A DNA stretch of 64,000 nt from Flavihumibacter sp. ZG627 (GTDB lineage Bacteria > Bacteroidota > Bacteroidia > Chitinophagales > Chitinophagaceae). The stretch is taken from positions 62,001 to 126,000 of the forward strand of contig NZ_JPHF01000003.1 in the NCBI RefSeq assembly GCF_000814325.1. Direction: 5' to 3'. The stretch's first letter is position 1. The number at the start of each line of letters is the position of its first letter. Below, in pieces: positions 6,726-14,725 of this stretch. Under the pieces are notes generated by a model. It was not told the origin of the DNA. It worked only from the letters and a program-made list of their open reading frames with translations, and searched no databases. The position numbers and the translations under genes were made by a program.

Positions 6726-8573
6726 TCAATATCCCCTCTCGTTTTTGCCTTCCATATAATTAAGAAATGCCTTATTAACCACCCTGTTTCCTCCTGGGGT
6801 GGGATAATTACCCGTGAAATACCAGTCGCCCGTGTTGGTGGGGCAGGCTGCATGAAGGCTTTCAATTGTCTGGAATATCACTTCTACCGGGAACCCGATC
6901 TCCGGCGGGGTGATCAGTTGGGCAACTTTGGCAGCGATCTCTTCTGCACTGAAGGGGTGGTATATCTCCTTCACGATATTCTTAGTGTGGAGTTCGCCGG
7001 TACGTGCCAGCTCGCGGGCTTCATCATGGAGCTGTGTCAGTAATCCCTCCATTCCCCTGTCTTTGAGCAGTGCGATGGCAGCGCGGAAGGCAATAAAATC
7101 ACCCAGCTTACTCATATCAATGCCGTAACAGTCGGGGTACCGGATTTGTGGCGAAGAAGAAACCACGATGATTTTTTTAGGTTTCAGCCTTGCCAGCATC
7201 CTGACAATACTCTCTTTAAGAGTAGTACCCCTTACAATAGAGTCATCAATTACAACAAGGGTATCTTCATTAGGTCGCACTGTTCCATAGGTGATATCAT
7301 ACACGTGCTGCACCATTTCATTCCTGTTAGAATCTTCGGTGATGAACGTGCGCATTTTCACATCCTTGATGGCGATCTTTTCCATCCGGATCTTACGGTT
7401 GATCATCTCCGTGAGCTTGTCCTCGTCAAAGTCTTTATCCCACGACATGATTCGCTGCACTTTGATCTTGTTGAGATAGTGCTCCATTCCTTTCACCATA
7501 CCATAGAACGCAACTTCGGCGGTATTGGGGATGAAGGAGAAGATGGTATTCTTGAGGTCGTGGTCGATGGCGTGAAGTACTTTATCGCTGAGGTTATAGC
7601 CGAGCTGGCTGCGTTCGCGGTAGATCTTTTCGTCGTTACCGCGGGAGAAATAAATACGTTCAAAGCTACAGGCCTTGCGTTCTTTAGGTTCGAGGATTTG
7701 ATCTATGGAATAGCTTCCGTCTGACTTCACGATCAATGCCTGTCCGGGCATCAGTTCTTTCACTTCATTCTCGGCAACATTGAAAGTGGTCCGGATGGCT
7801 GCGCGTTCGGAGGCGGCAACGATGAGGTCGTCAGAAATATAATAATAAGAGGGTCTGATACCGTGTGCATCACGCATAACGAAACTGTCGCCATTGCCTA
7901 CCAGTCCGCCGATATGGTAGCCACCATCAAATAATTTTGTGGCTTTTTTGAGGACGGTGCTGATATCGGGGTTGCCTGGAGTTTGTTCATCTTCCTGTAC
8001 CAGGAAGTGGTGAACCACTTCCATCATGGCGGCCAGGTCGCTCTGTTTCTGGAATACGCCCGGGTCGATGTTTACCAATCCAAAAAGTTCTTCTGTATTA
8101 ACCAGGTTGAAGTTACCGGCGAGGGCCAGGTTTCTGCTCTGGATGGTATGACGCTTAATAAAGGGGTGGCAGAATTCCACATTGTTCTTTCCCTGCGTTC
8201 CGTAACGTAGATGGCCCAGCATCAGTTCGCCCAGGAAGCGGACATGGCCTTTGAGGAGGCCGGGATGCTTGCGAATATCGGGTTGGTATTTTTCGAGGTC
8301 GGCCACTTCTTCGCCTATCTGACGGAAGAGGTCGGCGATAGCCTGTGTGGCGCTGCTGCGGAGGCGATGAAGAAATGGATAGCCCGGCTCCACATTGAGC
8401 TTCACCGCGGCGATACCTGCACCATCCTGACCGCGGTTATGCTGTTTTTCCATCAGCAGGTAGAGCTTGTTAAGGCCATACATCACAGTACCGTGCTGCT
8501 GAAGGTAATAAGAGAAGGGCTTTCGCAAACGAATGAAGGCTAATCCGCACTCGTGTTTAATTGCATCGCTCAT
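6726..8573 (-). CDS. Amidophosphoribosyltransferase-like protein (long PurF paralogue)
   Basis: A class II glutamine amidotransferase joined to a type I phosphoribosyltransferase domain, the PurF architecture. The nucleophile candidate is C9 in HECGLAF after an eight-residue propeptide, and the PRPP loop is VVIDDSIVRGTT. At 615 residues it is over 100 longer than standard PurF (about 470-510), with extra segments in the glutaminase half (AIADLFRQIGEEVADLEKYQ) and at the C-terminus. Bacteroidota often carry such a long paralogue besides normal PurF. Whether it makes phosphoribosylamine is not shown. It stands alone. Confidence 0.85.
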   Translation of the reverse strand: MSDAIKHECGLAFIRLRKPFSYYLQQHGTVMYGLNKLYLLMEKQHNRGQDGAGIAAVKLNVEPGYPFLHRLRSSATQAIADLFRQIGEEVADLEKYQPDIRKHPGLLKGHVRFLGELMLGHLRYGTQGKNNVEFCHPFIKRHTIQSRNLALAGNFNLVNTEELFGLVNIDPGVFQKQSDLAAMMEVVHHFLVQEDEQTPGNPDISTVLKKATKLFDGGYHIGGLVGNGDSFVMRDAHGIRPSYYYISDDLIVAASERAAIRTTFNVAENEVKELMPGQALIVKSDGSYSIDQILEPKERKACSFERIYFSRGNDEKIYRERSQLGYNLSDKVLHAIDHDLKNTIFSFIPNTAEVAFYGMVKGMEHYLNKIKVQRIMSWDKDFDEDKLTEMINRKIRMEKIAIKDVKMRTFITEDSNRNEMVQHVYDITYGTVRPNEDTLVVIDDSIVRGTTLKESIVRMLARLKPKKIIVVSSSPQIRYPDCYGIDMSKLGDFIAFRAAIALLKDRGMEGLLTQLHDEARELARTGELHTKNIVKEIYHPFSAEEIAAKVAQLITPPEIGFPVEVIFQTIESLHAACPTNTGDWYFTGNYPTPGGNRVVNKAFLNYMEGKNERGY

Positions 8574-8665
8574 GGGAAGATTTGAGGCCGCAAAGTTAGG
8601 GAAATTTAAGGGAGGGGCAGGGCATCTTATGCTTTTGTTGTACCTTACTTTAACAACCCTTTACC

Positions 8666-9769
8666 TTGCGGCGCAACCTTTTGACGGCAACCCTGGCTGT
8701 TTTCGCGGCAGTATTTTTCATGCTGCCAGTGTATGCTGCTGCCGGTCAGCAAAAGGATAGTCTACCGAAACAATTATTCCGCTCAGATTCTATACTTGAC
8801 CTCGTTATTACCGGCGATATTGATGCCATTTGGCGCGACCGTGGCGAGGAGCCAGCCTATCATAAGATCATGTTGAAATATGCGATTCCGGGACAGCCGC
8901 CAGCAAGTTTTCCAGCCCGGGTAAGGGTTCGGGGGCATTTCAGAAAATTGAAGAATATCTGTTATAATCCTCCGTTACTGCTGAATATTGACAAGGATAC
9001 CAAGACCCGGGGTACATTGATGGCGGGACAGAACAAACTGAAGCTGGTAATAACCTGTACCAGTGAGGAACTGATTCTGCGCGAATACCTATTATACCGG
9101 GTTTATAATCTGCTGACTCCTTTCAGCCTTAGGGCGCGGCTGGTTAAGGTAACATTAAGGGGGCCGGACGATAAAATCAAATTCCTGAAACCGGCTAATC
9201 CGCTTACGGGGTTCCTACTGGAGCCTGCCGAGCAAGCCGCCAATCGAAATGGGCTAAAGCTTGTGGAGCAGAATGGGTTATCCCCCCAATTCCTGATGCC
9301 ATCCGATTTTAACCTGATGGCCGTTTTTCAGTATTTCGCTTCCAATACCGATTGGGGAGTGCAGCATCGGCATAATATAGAACTTGTAAGTGCGGCACCC
9401 ACTCTCTCCCCTATTCCGATTGCCTATGATTTTGATCATAGCGGCATGGTGGATGCCCCATATGCAGAACCCCCCGAACTGCTGAATTTGAGTTCTGTGA
9501 AGGTCAGAATTTATCGGGGTACCTGTCTCCCATCATTAGAGCCATTAGAACCTGTATTTGAACTCTTCCGGAACAGGCGAAAAGAGATCGAAGCACTGTA
9601 CCTGGATTTTCCCGGCTTGTCGGCTGGTTACCGAAAATTCGCACTCCGGTTTATTGATCAATTCTTTAATGTAATAGATAATCCCAAAAGGGCAGAAATG
9701 GCTTTTCTTTACCCATGCAGTGTAGAAGGAAGTGGAAATGTTATCATTAAGGGTTTACGCAAAGATTGA
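8666..9769 (+). CDS. Secreted CotH-like protein (tentative)
   Basis: A 367-residue protein with a clear signal peptide (hydrophobic residues 5-25, cleavage near VYAAAG) read from a TTG start at 8666; the nearest ATG would remove most of the signal. Segments such as VRVRGHFRK, REYLLYRVYNLL, FQYFASNTDWGVQ and IAYDFDHSGMV recall CotH-type atypical kinases, in which an Asp in the last motif binds metal. I do not see enough to be certain of the family. It is divergent from the PurF-like gene and convergent with a small membrane protein gene. Confidence 0.6.
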   Translation: MRRNLLTATLAVFAAVFFMLPVYAAAGQQKDSLPKQLFRSDSILDLVITGDIDAIWRDRGEEPAYHKIMLKYAIPGQPPASFPARVRVRGHFRKLKNICYNPPLLLNIDKDTKTRGTLMAGQNKLKLVITCTSEELILREYLLYRVYNLLTPFSLRARLVKVTLRGPDDKIKFLKPANPLTGFLLEPAEQAANRNGLKLVEQNGLSPQFLMPSDFNLMAVFQYFASNTDWGVQHRHNIELVSAAPTLSPIPIAYDFDHSGMVDAPYAEPPELLNLSSVKVRIYRGTCLPSLEPLEPVFELFRNRRKEIEALYLDFPGLSAGYRKFALRFIDQFFNVIDNPKRAEMAFLYPCSVEGSGNVIIKGLRKD

Positions 9770-9817
9770 TTGATAGTACCTGCAATACAGGAAGGGTTTT
9801 GAGGTTACCGGGCAAAC

Positions 9818-10285
9818 TCAGGTGCGGGATAAAATCAGGTAAAGGCTGATTACAGAGAGGAAAAAACTAATAATAGAAAAGGCAAAGCTCCACCAATAGG
9901 TGATAATACGGTATTTGGTAAAGCGCAGCCTGGCTATGCGAAGGTCTTCTTTGAGATCGTGGCCGTTTTCAACATCGTGCTCTTGGATACCATCGTGGAG
10001 GTGATGGTGATGTTCCTTTAATTTATGTTCATTGTCTTTCAGAAAGGCCGGGTATCCCCCCATCAGGGTCCAGTATCTGCCGAAATTAGAAATGGCAAGG
10101 ATGGTTCTTTGTTCATCGGTGAAGTGTGCAAGTTTTTCGGTGACGAGTTGGTCGCCGAAAGATTTTGCTGATTTAAAGAGCTCAGTATCATCGGGCCATT
10201 TGCCTGCTATATAATCGTATAAGGAAATACTTCCTTTTTCGTAGGTTGCATCCAGCAATTGCTGTAATAACAATTCTCGGTTCAT
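9818..10285 (-). CDS. Hypothetical membrane-anchored protein with His-rich linker
   Basis: A 155-residue protein of unknown family. Residues 1-90 are soluble and mostly helical (MNRELLLQQLLDATYEKGS, SISLYDYIAGKWPDD). Then comes a His/Asp-rich stretch (EHHHHLHDGIQEHDVENGHD), and a C-terminal hydrophobic hairpin (YWWSFAFSIISFFLSVISLY) that probably anchors it in the inner membrane. The start at 10285 is chosen because upstream residues look random. It is divergent from the DUF3127 gene. The His-rich part could bind metal, which is inference. Confidence 0.65.
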   Translation of the reverse strand: MNRELLLQQLLDATYEKGSISLYDYIAGKWPDDTELFKSAKSFGDQLVTEKLAHFTDEQRTILAISNFGRYWTLMGGYPAFLKDNEHKLKEHHHHLHDGIQEHDVENGHDLKEDLRIARLRFTKYRIITYWWSFAFSIISFFLSVISLYLILSRT

Positions 10286-10413
10286 GGTGCAGGTTCTTCC
10301 TTTGAATTTACAACAATTACGCTGATGCAGGGCATGAGTAATTTTATTCGTCAGATGGAATTCTATGGCGGGGTTATCATGGAACTTTTCCTTTTCTTTG
10401 CCCAAAAATTAAG

Positions 10414-10755
10414 ATGGATCTCAACGGAAAAATAATACAGCTACTCGCAACACAAACAGGGCAGGGGAAAAATGGTCCCTGGAAGAAGCAGGAATTTATT
10501 CTTGAAACAGGAGATACATATCCTAAAAAAGTATGTATTGCTGTATGGGGTGATAAGATCGATATGAGCCAGTTTCGCATAGGCGACCCCGTTCAGGTAT
10601 CCTTTGATGTTGAAAGCCGAGAATACAATGGGAAATGGTATACGGATGTAAAAGCATGGAAAGTTGTTGGACAGGGAAATTCGGAAAACAATGCGGCACC
10701 ACCGCCATTGACCGGCACCATTGACCCAATGCCGGATGATGATCTTCCATTTTGA
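10414..10755 (+). CDS. DUF3127 OB-fold protein with SSB-like acidic tail
   Basis: A 113-residue DUF3127 protein (MDLNGKIIQLL, GKNGPWKKQEFILETG, VCIAVWGDKIDM, VSFDVESREYNGKWYTDVKAWKV), an OB-fold family of Bacteroidota. After a short proline-rich linker the chain ends in PDDDLPF, closely like the DDDIPF tip by which single-stranded DNA-binding protein recruits partners. This suggests a nucleic-acid role, as an accessory SSB-like protein. It may also be a single-stranded RNA binder. It stops 12 bp from the convergent HPF-like gene. Confidence 0.85.
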   Translation: MDLNGKIIQLLATQTGQGKNGPWKKQEFILETGDTYPKKVCIAVWGDKIDMSQFRIGDPVQVSFDVESREYNGKWYTDVKAWKVVGQGNSENNAAPPPLTGTIDPMPDDDLPF

Positions 10756-10766
10756 TCAGCAGGCCT

Positions 10767-11099
10767 TTAAACCTTAACCGTAGTGGTTATTTTATCAGGA
10801 AGTTCATTCTCTTTGGAGGCCAGCAGAATCACCTGCTGACTAATATGTTCCATAGCCTCATTTGTAGCCAATTCATATTGATCAGCACGCGCATGGGTGA
10901 AAAGATTTTCGCCATATGCGCTTGCTCTGATCTCACAAACTTTATTATCGGGAGGGGTAATCAGGTTGTCTTCTCTCCACACACACTCCATGCGGGCAAT
11001 AGATTTAAACTTGTGGGATAAGCGAATCATGGCCTGCTTTGCCTGCTTCACAATCGCTTCCTGCAACCCCTCATGTGGGGTGTGAATTTCTATCGTCAT
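10767..11099 (-). CDS. HPF/RaiA-like ribosome-associated protein
   Basis: A 110-residue protein with the beta-alpha-beta3-alpha pattern of ribosome hibernation factors: MTIEIHTPHE, a first helix with KQAKQAMIRLSHKF, strands around ARMECVWREDN and VCEIRASAYGENLFTHARA, and a final helix YELATNEAMEHISQQV. HPF-type proteins bind the 30S decoding region in stationary phase. The start at 11099 is chosen because upstream residues are not conserved-looking. Its neighbours on the plus side are stress-type genes, which fits. Confidence 0.72.
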   Translation of the reverse strand: MTIEIHTPHEGLQEAIVKQAKQAMIRLSHKFKSIARMECVWREDNLITPPDNKVCEIRASAYGENLFTHARADQYELATNEAMEHISQQVILLASKENELPDKITTTVKV

Positions 11100-11195
11100 A
11101 ATTTTTTGATTTGTGGTGCAAAAAATCAATCCCGTTGTCAGTGTTATAAAGTTAGTGTCTTTATATTATTCGTAGATTTAATAAAATTGTTTGTC

Positions 11196-11909
11196 ATGAA
11201 ACTTTTTACAAAAAGCTTACTGGCATTGGCTTGCATGATATTTATTGTAGCAGTCACAGCAGCGCAGGAAACCGTCGCCCTGAGAGGAGCCTGGAAAGCA
11301 GAATTGAATGGTAAAACGCATATACTGCTGATAACCAATAAACATTACACACATACGGAGTATGATCTTGCAGGGAAGAAATTTATACAGTCGAATGGAG
11401 GAACCTGGAGTGGGACAAATGACGTTGAGTTAAAATCTGAATTCAATACAACAGATAAAGCAAGTGTAGGTAGCGTTTCAAAAATTAATGTAGGAATTGC
11501 TGATGATAAACTTCAACTGACCGGTTCTTCTATGCCTGCTGCATGGCAGCGGATTGATGCAGGAGGAGGAGCTTTAAATGCCACCTGGAGGATCAGTGGA
11601 AGAGAGCAGAATGGACAGCTACATGATATTCCGCCTAGTGCGCGCAAGACCATCAAGATTTTGACTGGAACGAGATTTCAGTGGGCGGCAATCAATACTG
11701 CAACAGGTGAATTTTTTGGTACCGGAGGTGGAACCTATACATTCAAAGATGGCAGGTATACAGAATCAATAGAATTCTTTTCAAGAGACAGCAGCCGGGT
11801 GGGAATGCAGCTTAGTTTTGAAGGAGAGGTAAAAGGTAATGCCTGGCACCACAGAGGTAAAAGTTCAAAGGGAGATCCTATTTATGAAGTTTGGAGTAAG
11901 GAGGATTAA
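11196..11909 (+). CDS. Secreted protein, two DUF4488/lipocalin-like domains
   Basis: A 237-residue exported protein with a signal peptide (MKLFTKSLLALACMIFIVAV, cleavage after TAAQ). The mature part appears to hold two similar beta-rich halves, one starting at LRGAWKAELNG and one at NATWRISGREQ. Each contains a GGTWSG or GGGTYTF turn followed by an acidic strand. This resembles proteins annotated as membrane or secreted protein with DUF4488 in Bacteroidota. Function is unknown; small-molecule binding is a guess from the barrel-like pattern. Confidence 0.7.
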   Translation: MKLFTKSLLALACMIFIVAVTAAQETVALRGAWKAELNGKTHILLITNKHYTHTEYDLAGKKFIQSNGGTWSGTNDVELKSEFNTTDKASVGSVSKINVGIADDKLQLTGSSMPAAWQRIDAGGGALNATWRISGREQNGQLHDIPPSARKTIKILTGTRFQWAAINTATGEFFGTGGGTYTFKDGRYTESIEFFSRDSSRVGMQLSFEGEVKGNAWHHRGKSSKGDPIYEVWSKED

Positions 11910-11940
11910 AAAATAACAGCCCGGTTCATCCCCGGGCTGT
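11907..11940 (-). terminator. Rho-independent terminator (minus strand)
   Basis: A 9-bp perfect stem ACAGCCCGG/CCGGGCTGT (11916-11924 with 11932-11940) is followed on the minus strand by TTATTTTTT. It lies past the stop of the gene at 11998-12564. The plus strand has no T-run, so it does not clearly end the secreted-protein gene. Confidence 0.8.
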
Positions 11941-11997
11941 ATACGCCTAAGCGCAACCAAACAACCAAACCATATAAACCGACCGTCCTTATGAATT

Positions 11998-12564
11998 TTA
12001 TGATTCCTCCCGTTTAGTTCCAACGGAGGAAAATGCGTTTTGAATAGATTGAGCAAGTCCGCTTGCCGGACCTTTCATTTTATTTGTATTATCATCAATT
12101 GTATCATCATTGAGAAGATTACCCAGTTGAAGGTCTGCAGGCAATGCCCCTAAGATGTTTTCCCGAATTGATCCGAAAAATAACTGCACCTTATCAGCAC
12201 TGATATCATCCTTCATTTCACTACGGTAATAGCGAACCGTTTCTGCAGTGAGATCATTCACAATCCTCGCAGCAAAACCGTTTTCAATTTTAGAGAATGA
12301 AGCTATTCTTGAAGCAATTTCATCATCGTGGTCAGCAAAAATTCTGGATGGAGTTATAGCTCTGTCTTTAGCCAGGTATTCAGCTCCTTCCTCACTCCTG
12401 CTGTATTTATAAAAAGCCGCCAGCACTGCAGGAATTGCAGCCTGCGCGATGAGGTCAAAATTACTATCAACCTTTTCTTTATTCACCGTTTGCGTATTGG
12501 GGTCTACATTACTAATAGCAGTTCCCATATACGATTCGAGGTGTTTGATAATATTTGCTGACAT
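11998..12564 (-). CDS. Hypothetical protein, DUF937-like
   Basis: A 188-residue soluble, mostly helical protein. It starts MSANIIKHLESYMG and contains segments such as ADHDDEIASRIASFSKIE and LPADLQLGNLLNDDTIDDNTN that recall DUF937-type proteins of Bacteroidota. The assignment is loose. The gene follows the split-barrel gene by 10 bp on the same strand, so the two are probably co-transcribed, ending at the terminator 11907-11940. The setting among general-stress-type genes suggests a stress role, by context only. Confidence 0.6.
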   Translation of the reverse strand: MSANIIKHLESYMGTAISNVDPNTQTVNKEKVDSNFDLIAQAAIPAVLAAFYKYSRSEEGAEYLAKDRAITPSRIFADHDDEIASRIASFSKIENGFAARIVNDLTAETVRYYRSEMKDDISADKVQLFFGSIRENILGALPADLQLGNLLNDDTIDDNTNKMKGPASGLAQSIQNAFSSVGTKREES

Positions 12565-12574
12565 GGGCTAGGTT

Positions 12575-13066
12575 TTAATGCGACAATACAGAGGCTGGAT
12601 AAACTTTTTCAGCGATGCTTCTACCTGAAGCCCAAACATTGATGTCGTCCATAATCCTTTGAAGGAAATTCCTTCTTGAGCTTCTCCCTGTTTCTGTAAC
12701 TGTGGCATGCTGGATCCTGAACCGTACTATCAATCCATGGTAACGCAATGCCTGTGCCATACCATAAGATATTTTGGAGCAGGCAGCCCAATCTTCAGGA
12801 TCAGTGAGAATTACGCCCTTGCCATTTGCTTCCACATAACAATCGCGACCTTTTTCATAGAGGCGGATTCGTGCGGGAAATTCCTGGTCGTAGTTAACTG
12901 CCTGTTCAGCATTAACATGAAAGAGAAACCAGCAGCAACCTGTTTCATCCACTTCCAGCAACCGCGCAATACCGTTGGGAAGTTTCCACTCAGAATTACT
13001 GAGATTGAAGAAGAGTCCCTGGCGGAAACTATTCATCAGTTGCTGGAGAGTAGTATAGTTGGTCAT
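12575..13066 (-). CDS. Pyridoxamine 5'-phosphate oxidase-like split-barrel protein
   Basis: A 163-residue protein resembling the general stress protein 26 group of FMN-binding split barrels. It has an LFHVNAEQAVNYDQEFPARI strand pair, a CYVEANGKGVILTDPEDW segment and a basic C-terminal region. The flavin-binding residues cannot be checked by eye. It probably heads a two-gene transcript with the downstream DUF937-like gene. A -24/-12-like sequence lies at 13090-13105 upstream, and the divergent gene encodes a PA2169-type protein. Confidence 0.65.
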   Translation of the reverse strand: MTNYTTLQQLMNSFRQGLFFNLSNSEWKLPNGIARLLEVDETGCCWFLFHVNAEQAVNYDQEFPARIRLYEKGRDCYVEANGKGVILTDPEDWAACSKISYGMAQALRYHGLIVRFRIQHATVTETGRSSRRNFLQRIMDDINVWASGRSIAEKVYPASVLSH

Positions 13067-13089
13067 CGTGATTTATTTTGATGATTGCA

Positions 13090-13105
13090 TAAAAAAAGAA
13101 TACCA
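13090..13105 (-). promoter_or_regulatory. Candidate sigma-54 site (TGGTATT-N4-TTTTA)
   Basis: TGGTATTCTTTTTTTA, 39 bp upstream of the split-barrel gene start. It has the TGG of the -24 element and TT at -12 with the right spacing, but no GC at -12. It faces a second such site for the divergent gene. Confidence 0.35.
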
Positions 13106-13197
13106 ATGTGGGATTGTTTTAATAAGTGCTTTGTATCGTGGAAAATGCGCCTCAAATACGCCCCAACTACAAGTGGCTGTACCGACCATATACACAG

Positions 13198-13213
13198 TGG
13201 AACGGCTTTTTTA
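13198..13213 (+). promoter_or_regulatory. Candidate sigma-54 site (TGGAACG-N4-TTTTA)
   Basis: TGGAACGGCTTTTTTA, whose first base lies 59 bp upstream of the ATG at 13257. The -24 part differs from TGGCACG at one base; the -12 part is TTTTA in place of TTGCA, as in front of the YtxH gene. Confidence 0.4.
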
Positions 13214-13256
13214 TAGATATACTGACTACTATTCAATTACTATTAAAATTGTTATT

Positions 13257-13715
13257 ATGGCAAACTTAGCAGAAGTATTAAATGACCTGATCCTCATCAA
13301 CAATGACAGGGTGGAAGGATATGAAAAAGCAATGACTGAAACAGATGGTATTGATGTGGATCTTAAGGCGATCTTTACAAAGATGGCCAACCAGAGCCGC
13401 GATTATGTAAGAGAACTTACCGTTGCTGTATCTCAATTGGGCGAAACACCTGCTGATGGTACTACAGTATCAGGTAAGGTATACCGCGCATGGATGGATG
13501 TAAAGAGTGCCTTTAGTACAGAAGAGCGTAAATCTGTTCTGGAACTTTGCGAATTTGGCGAAGATGCCGCACAGAAGGCTTATGAAGAAGCCCTGGCCTC
13601 TGATGCTGACATGAGTACAGAAATACGTCAGATGATCACCAGCCAGCAGCAGAATCTACGTACTTCACATGATGTGATCAAGAAGTACCGCGACCTTCAT
13701 AAGGTTATTTCTTAA
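13257..13715 (+). CDS. PA2169 family four-helix-bundle protein (DUF2383)
   Basis: A 152-residue helical protein of the DUF2383/PA2169 family, related in fold to ferritin-like bundles. Typical elements are MANLAEVLNDLILINNDRV, KAIFTKMANQSRDYVREL, a GTTVSGKVYRAWMD loop and the final helix bearing QQNLRTSHDVIKK. Members are induced by envelope or general stress in other bacteria and have no known catalytic role. The ATG at 13257 is chosen over upstream starts whose residues are unrelated. The next gene follows by 18 bp and is probably co-transcribed. Confidence 0.88.
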   Translation: MANLAEVLNDLILINNDRVEGYEKAMTETDGIDVDLKAIFTKMANQSRDYVRELTVAVSQLGETPADGTTVSGKVYRAWMDVKSAFSTEERKSVLELCEFGEDAAQKAYEEALASDADMSTEIRQMITSQQQNLRTSHDVIKKYRDLHKVIS

Positions 13716-13733
13716 TCATTAAAGCATAACTAA

Positions 13734-14075
13734 ATGAAAACGGATTCAGCCTCAGTTCCAATGCGTAGTCTTAGCTACTGCATGGAGAAGGCCATAGAAG
13801 ATGGATATAGCGCAAATTTCCAGGTTGTGGATGGATTACTGCAACATGCAGACAGCGGACAATCATACGAACCAGAGCAGGTACGTATCGTGAACTTCTT
13901 TCGTTTTGAGGGAGTAAGTGATCCCGAGGACAATTCCATCCTTTACATCATTGAAACAAATGATGGTCGGAAAGGCACTATATCAGACGCATATGGCACT
14001 TACGCCAGTGAGGAATTCGGCGCCTTTTTTACTAAGGTTGAGGATATTCAGAAAAAGACAGCTACAGAAGAGTAG
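13734..14075 (+). CDS. Small conserved Bacteroidota protein (not a PRPP synthetase)
   Basis: A 113-residue protein with a recurring pattern in Bacteroidota: a helical start (LSYCMEKAIEDGYSANFQVV), a short strand (LLQHADSGQSYEPEQVRI), then FFRFEGVSDPEDNSILYII and an YGTYASEEF segment. Databases often label such proteins phosphoribosylpyrophosphate synthetase, but no PRPP-synthase motif is present and the length is a third of that enzyme. Function unknown. It follows the PA2169-type gene by 18 bp and ends at a strong terminator. Confidence 0.7.
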   Translation: MKTDSASVPMRSLSYCMEKAIEDGYSANFQVVDGLLQHADSGQSYEPEQVRIVNFFRFEGVSDPEDNSILYIIETNDGRKGTISDAYGTYASEEFGAFFTKVEDIQKKTATEE

Positions 14076-14092
14076 ATTGTCACCTTTTAAAA

Positions 14093-14128
14093 ACTAAAAG
14101 GCCGTCTTTAAGGAGACGGCCTTTTAGT
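14093..14128. terminator. Bidirectional rho-independent terminator
   Basis: A perfect 15-bp stem (14093-14107 with 14114-14128) around the loop TTAAGG, flanked by T-rich runs on both strands. It ends the transcript of the 113-residue protein on the plus strand and that of the lipocalin on the minus strand, whose stop is directly beside it. Confidence 0.9.
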
Positions 14129-14653
14129 TTATTTATTTTGCGGGCAGGTTAGTGTGGTTCTTTTAATCCGGGAAGTATCATAACTGAATTTATCTGCCAG
14201 GCCTTTAAGCAATTCCTGGTAACCATTTTCAGTGATTGATGGTTCACGTGTGAGTATCTGTAATGATTTTCTGTTGGGTTGGCCGAGCATCACCCATTGA
14301 TTGGCAGGATCCATTTCAAGAACCCAGAGACGGGTTCCGAAAAGTCCACCCCTAATCCTCAGTTTACTGTTATTAGATCCGCGTACGGGTCGGGCAGTAC
14401 GATCACGCTTTTCCACTTCACCATCATCTTTGGCAACGCAGGTATTTGTCATCAAAAGTTCACCGCTTCTATATGTATATTCTGCAGTGGTGCAACTACA
14501 GTCCTTTTTGCCAATTTTAGGAATGCTTGCCAGTTCATACCATTTGCCTTCTAAACGATGAAGAGATATGCTATCTGCCACGGGTAGTTTTCCCTGGGCA
14601 TGCAGCTCGGTTCCGGCAGTAAGAATACCAGCCATCATCAATATTGCTTTCAT
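14129..14653 (-). CDS. Bacterial lipocalin (Blc-like), exported
   Basis: A 174-residue lipocalin with signal peptide (cleavage after LHAQ). The lipocalin start signature GKWYELASIPK, the middle strand TAEYTYRSGELLMTNTC and the late signature LWVLEMDPANQWVMLGQPNRK are visible. Blc-type lipocalins bind fatty acids or lysophospholipids and are linked to membrane stress. There is no lipobox, so it is probably periplasmic. It lies just downstream of the lmo0937-type gene, separated from it by a terminator hairpin, so its transcription may be read-through. Confidence 0.9.
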   Translation of the reverse strand: MKAILMMAGILTAGTELHAQGKLPVADSISLHRLEGKWYELASIPKIGKKDCSCTTAEYTYRSGELLMTNTCVAKDDGEVEKRDRTARPVRGSNNSKLRIRGGLFGTRLWVLEMDPANQWVMLGQPNRKSLQILTREPSITENGYQELLKGLADKFSYDTSRIKRTTLTCPQNK

Positions 14654-14670
14654 ATATGTTGATTGAGATT

Positions 14671-14698
14671 AAATAAAAAAAGGCCATAGAATGGCCTT
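14671..14698 (-). terminator. Rho-independent terminator or attenuator
   Basis: An 8-bp stem AAGGCCAT/ATGGCCTT (14680-14698, loop AGA) followed on the minus strand by TTTTTTATTT. It lies between the lmo0937-type gene and the lipocalin gene, 18 bp before the lipocalin start. Confidence 0.8.
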
Positions 14699-14725
14699 AT
14701 GCGTGTGATATATGGAGCCGGAGCG

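Noticed and set aside
8629-8760. A second frame that starts with a signal-peptide-like stretch from ATG 8629
   Set aside because: It ends after 44 codons and does not join a domain. The TTG-started frame at 8666 has both a signal peptide and a long mature protein.
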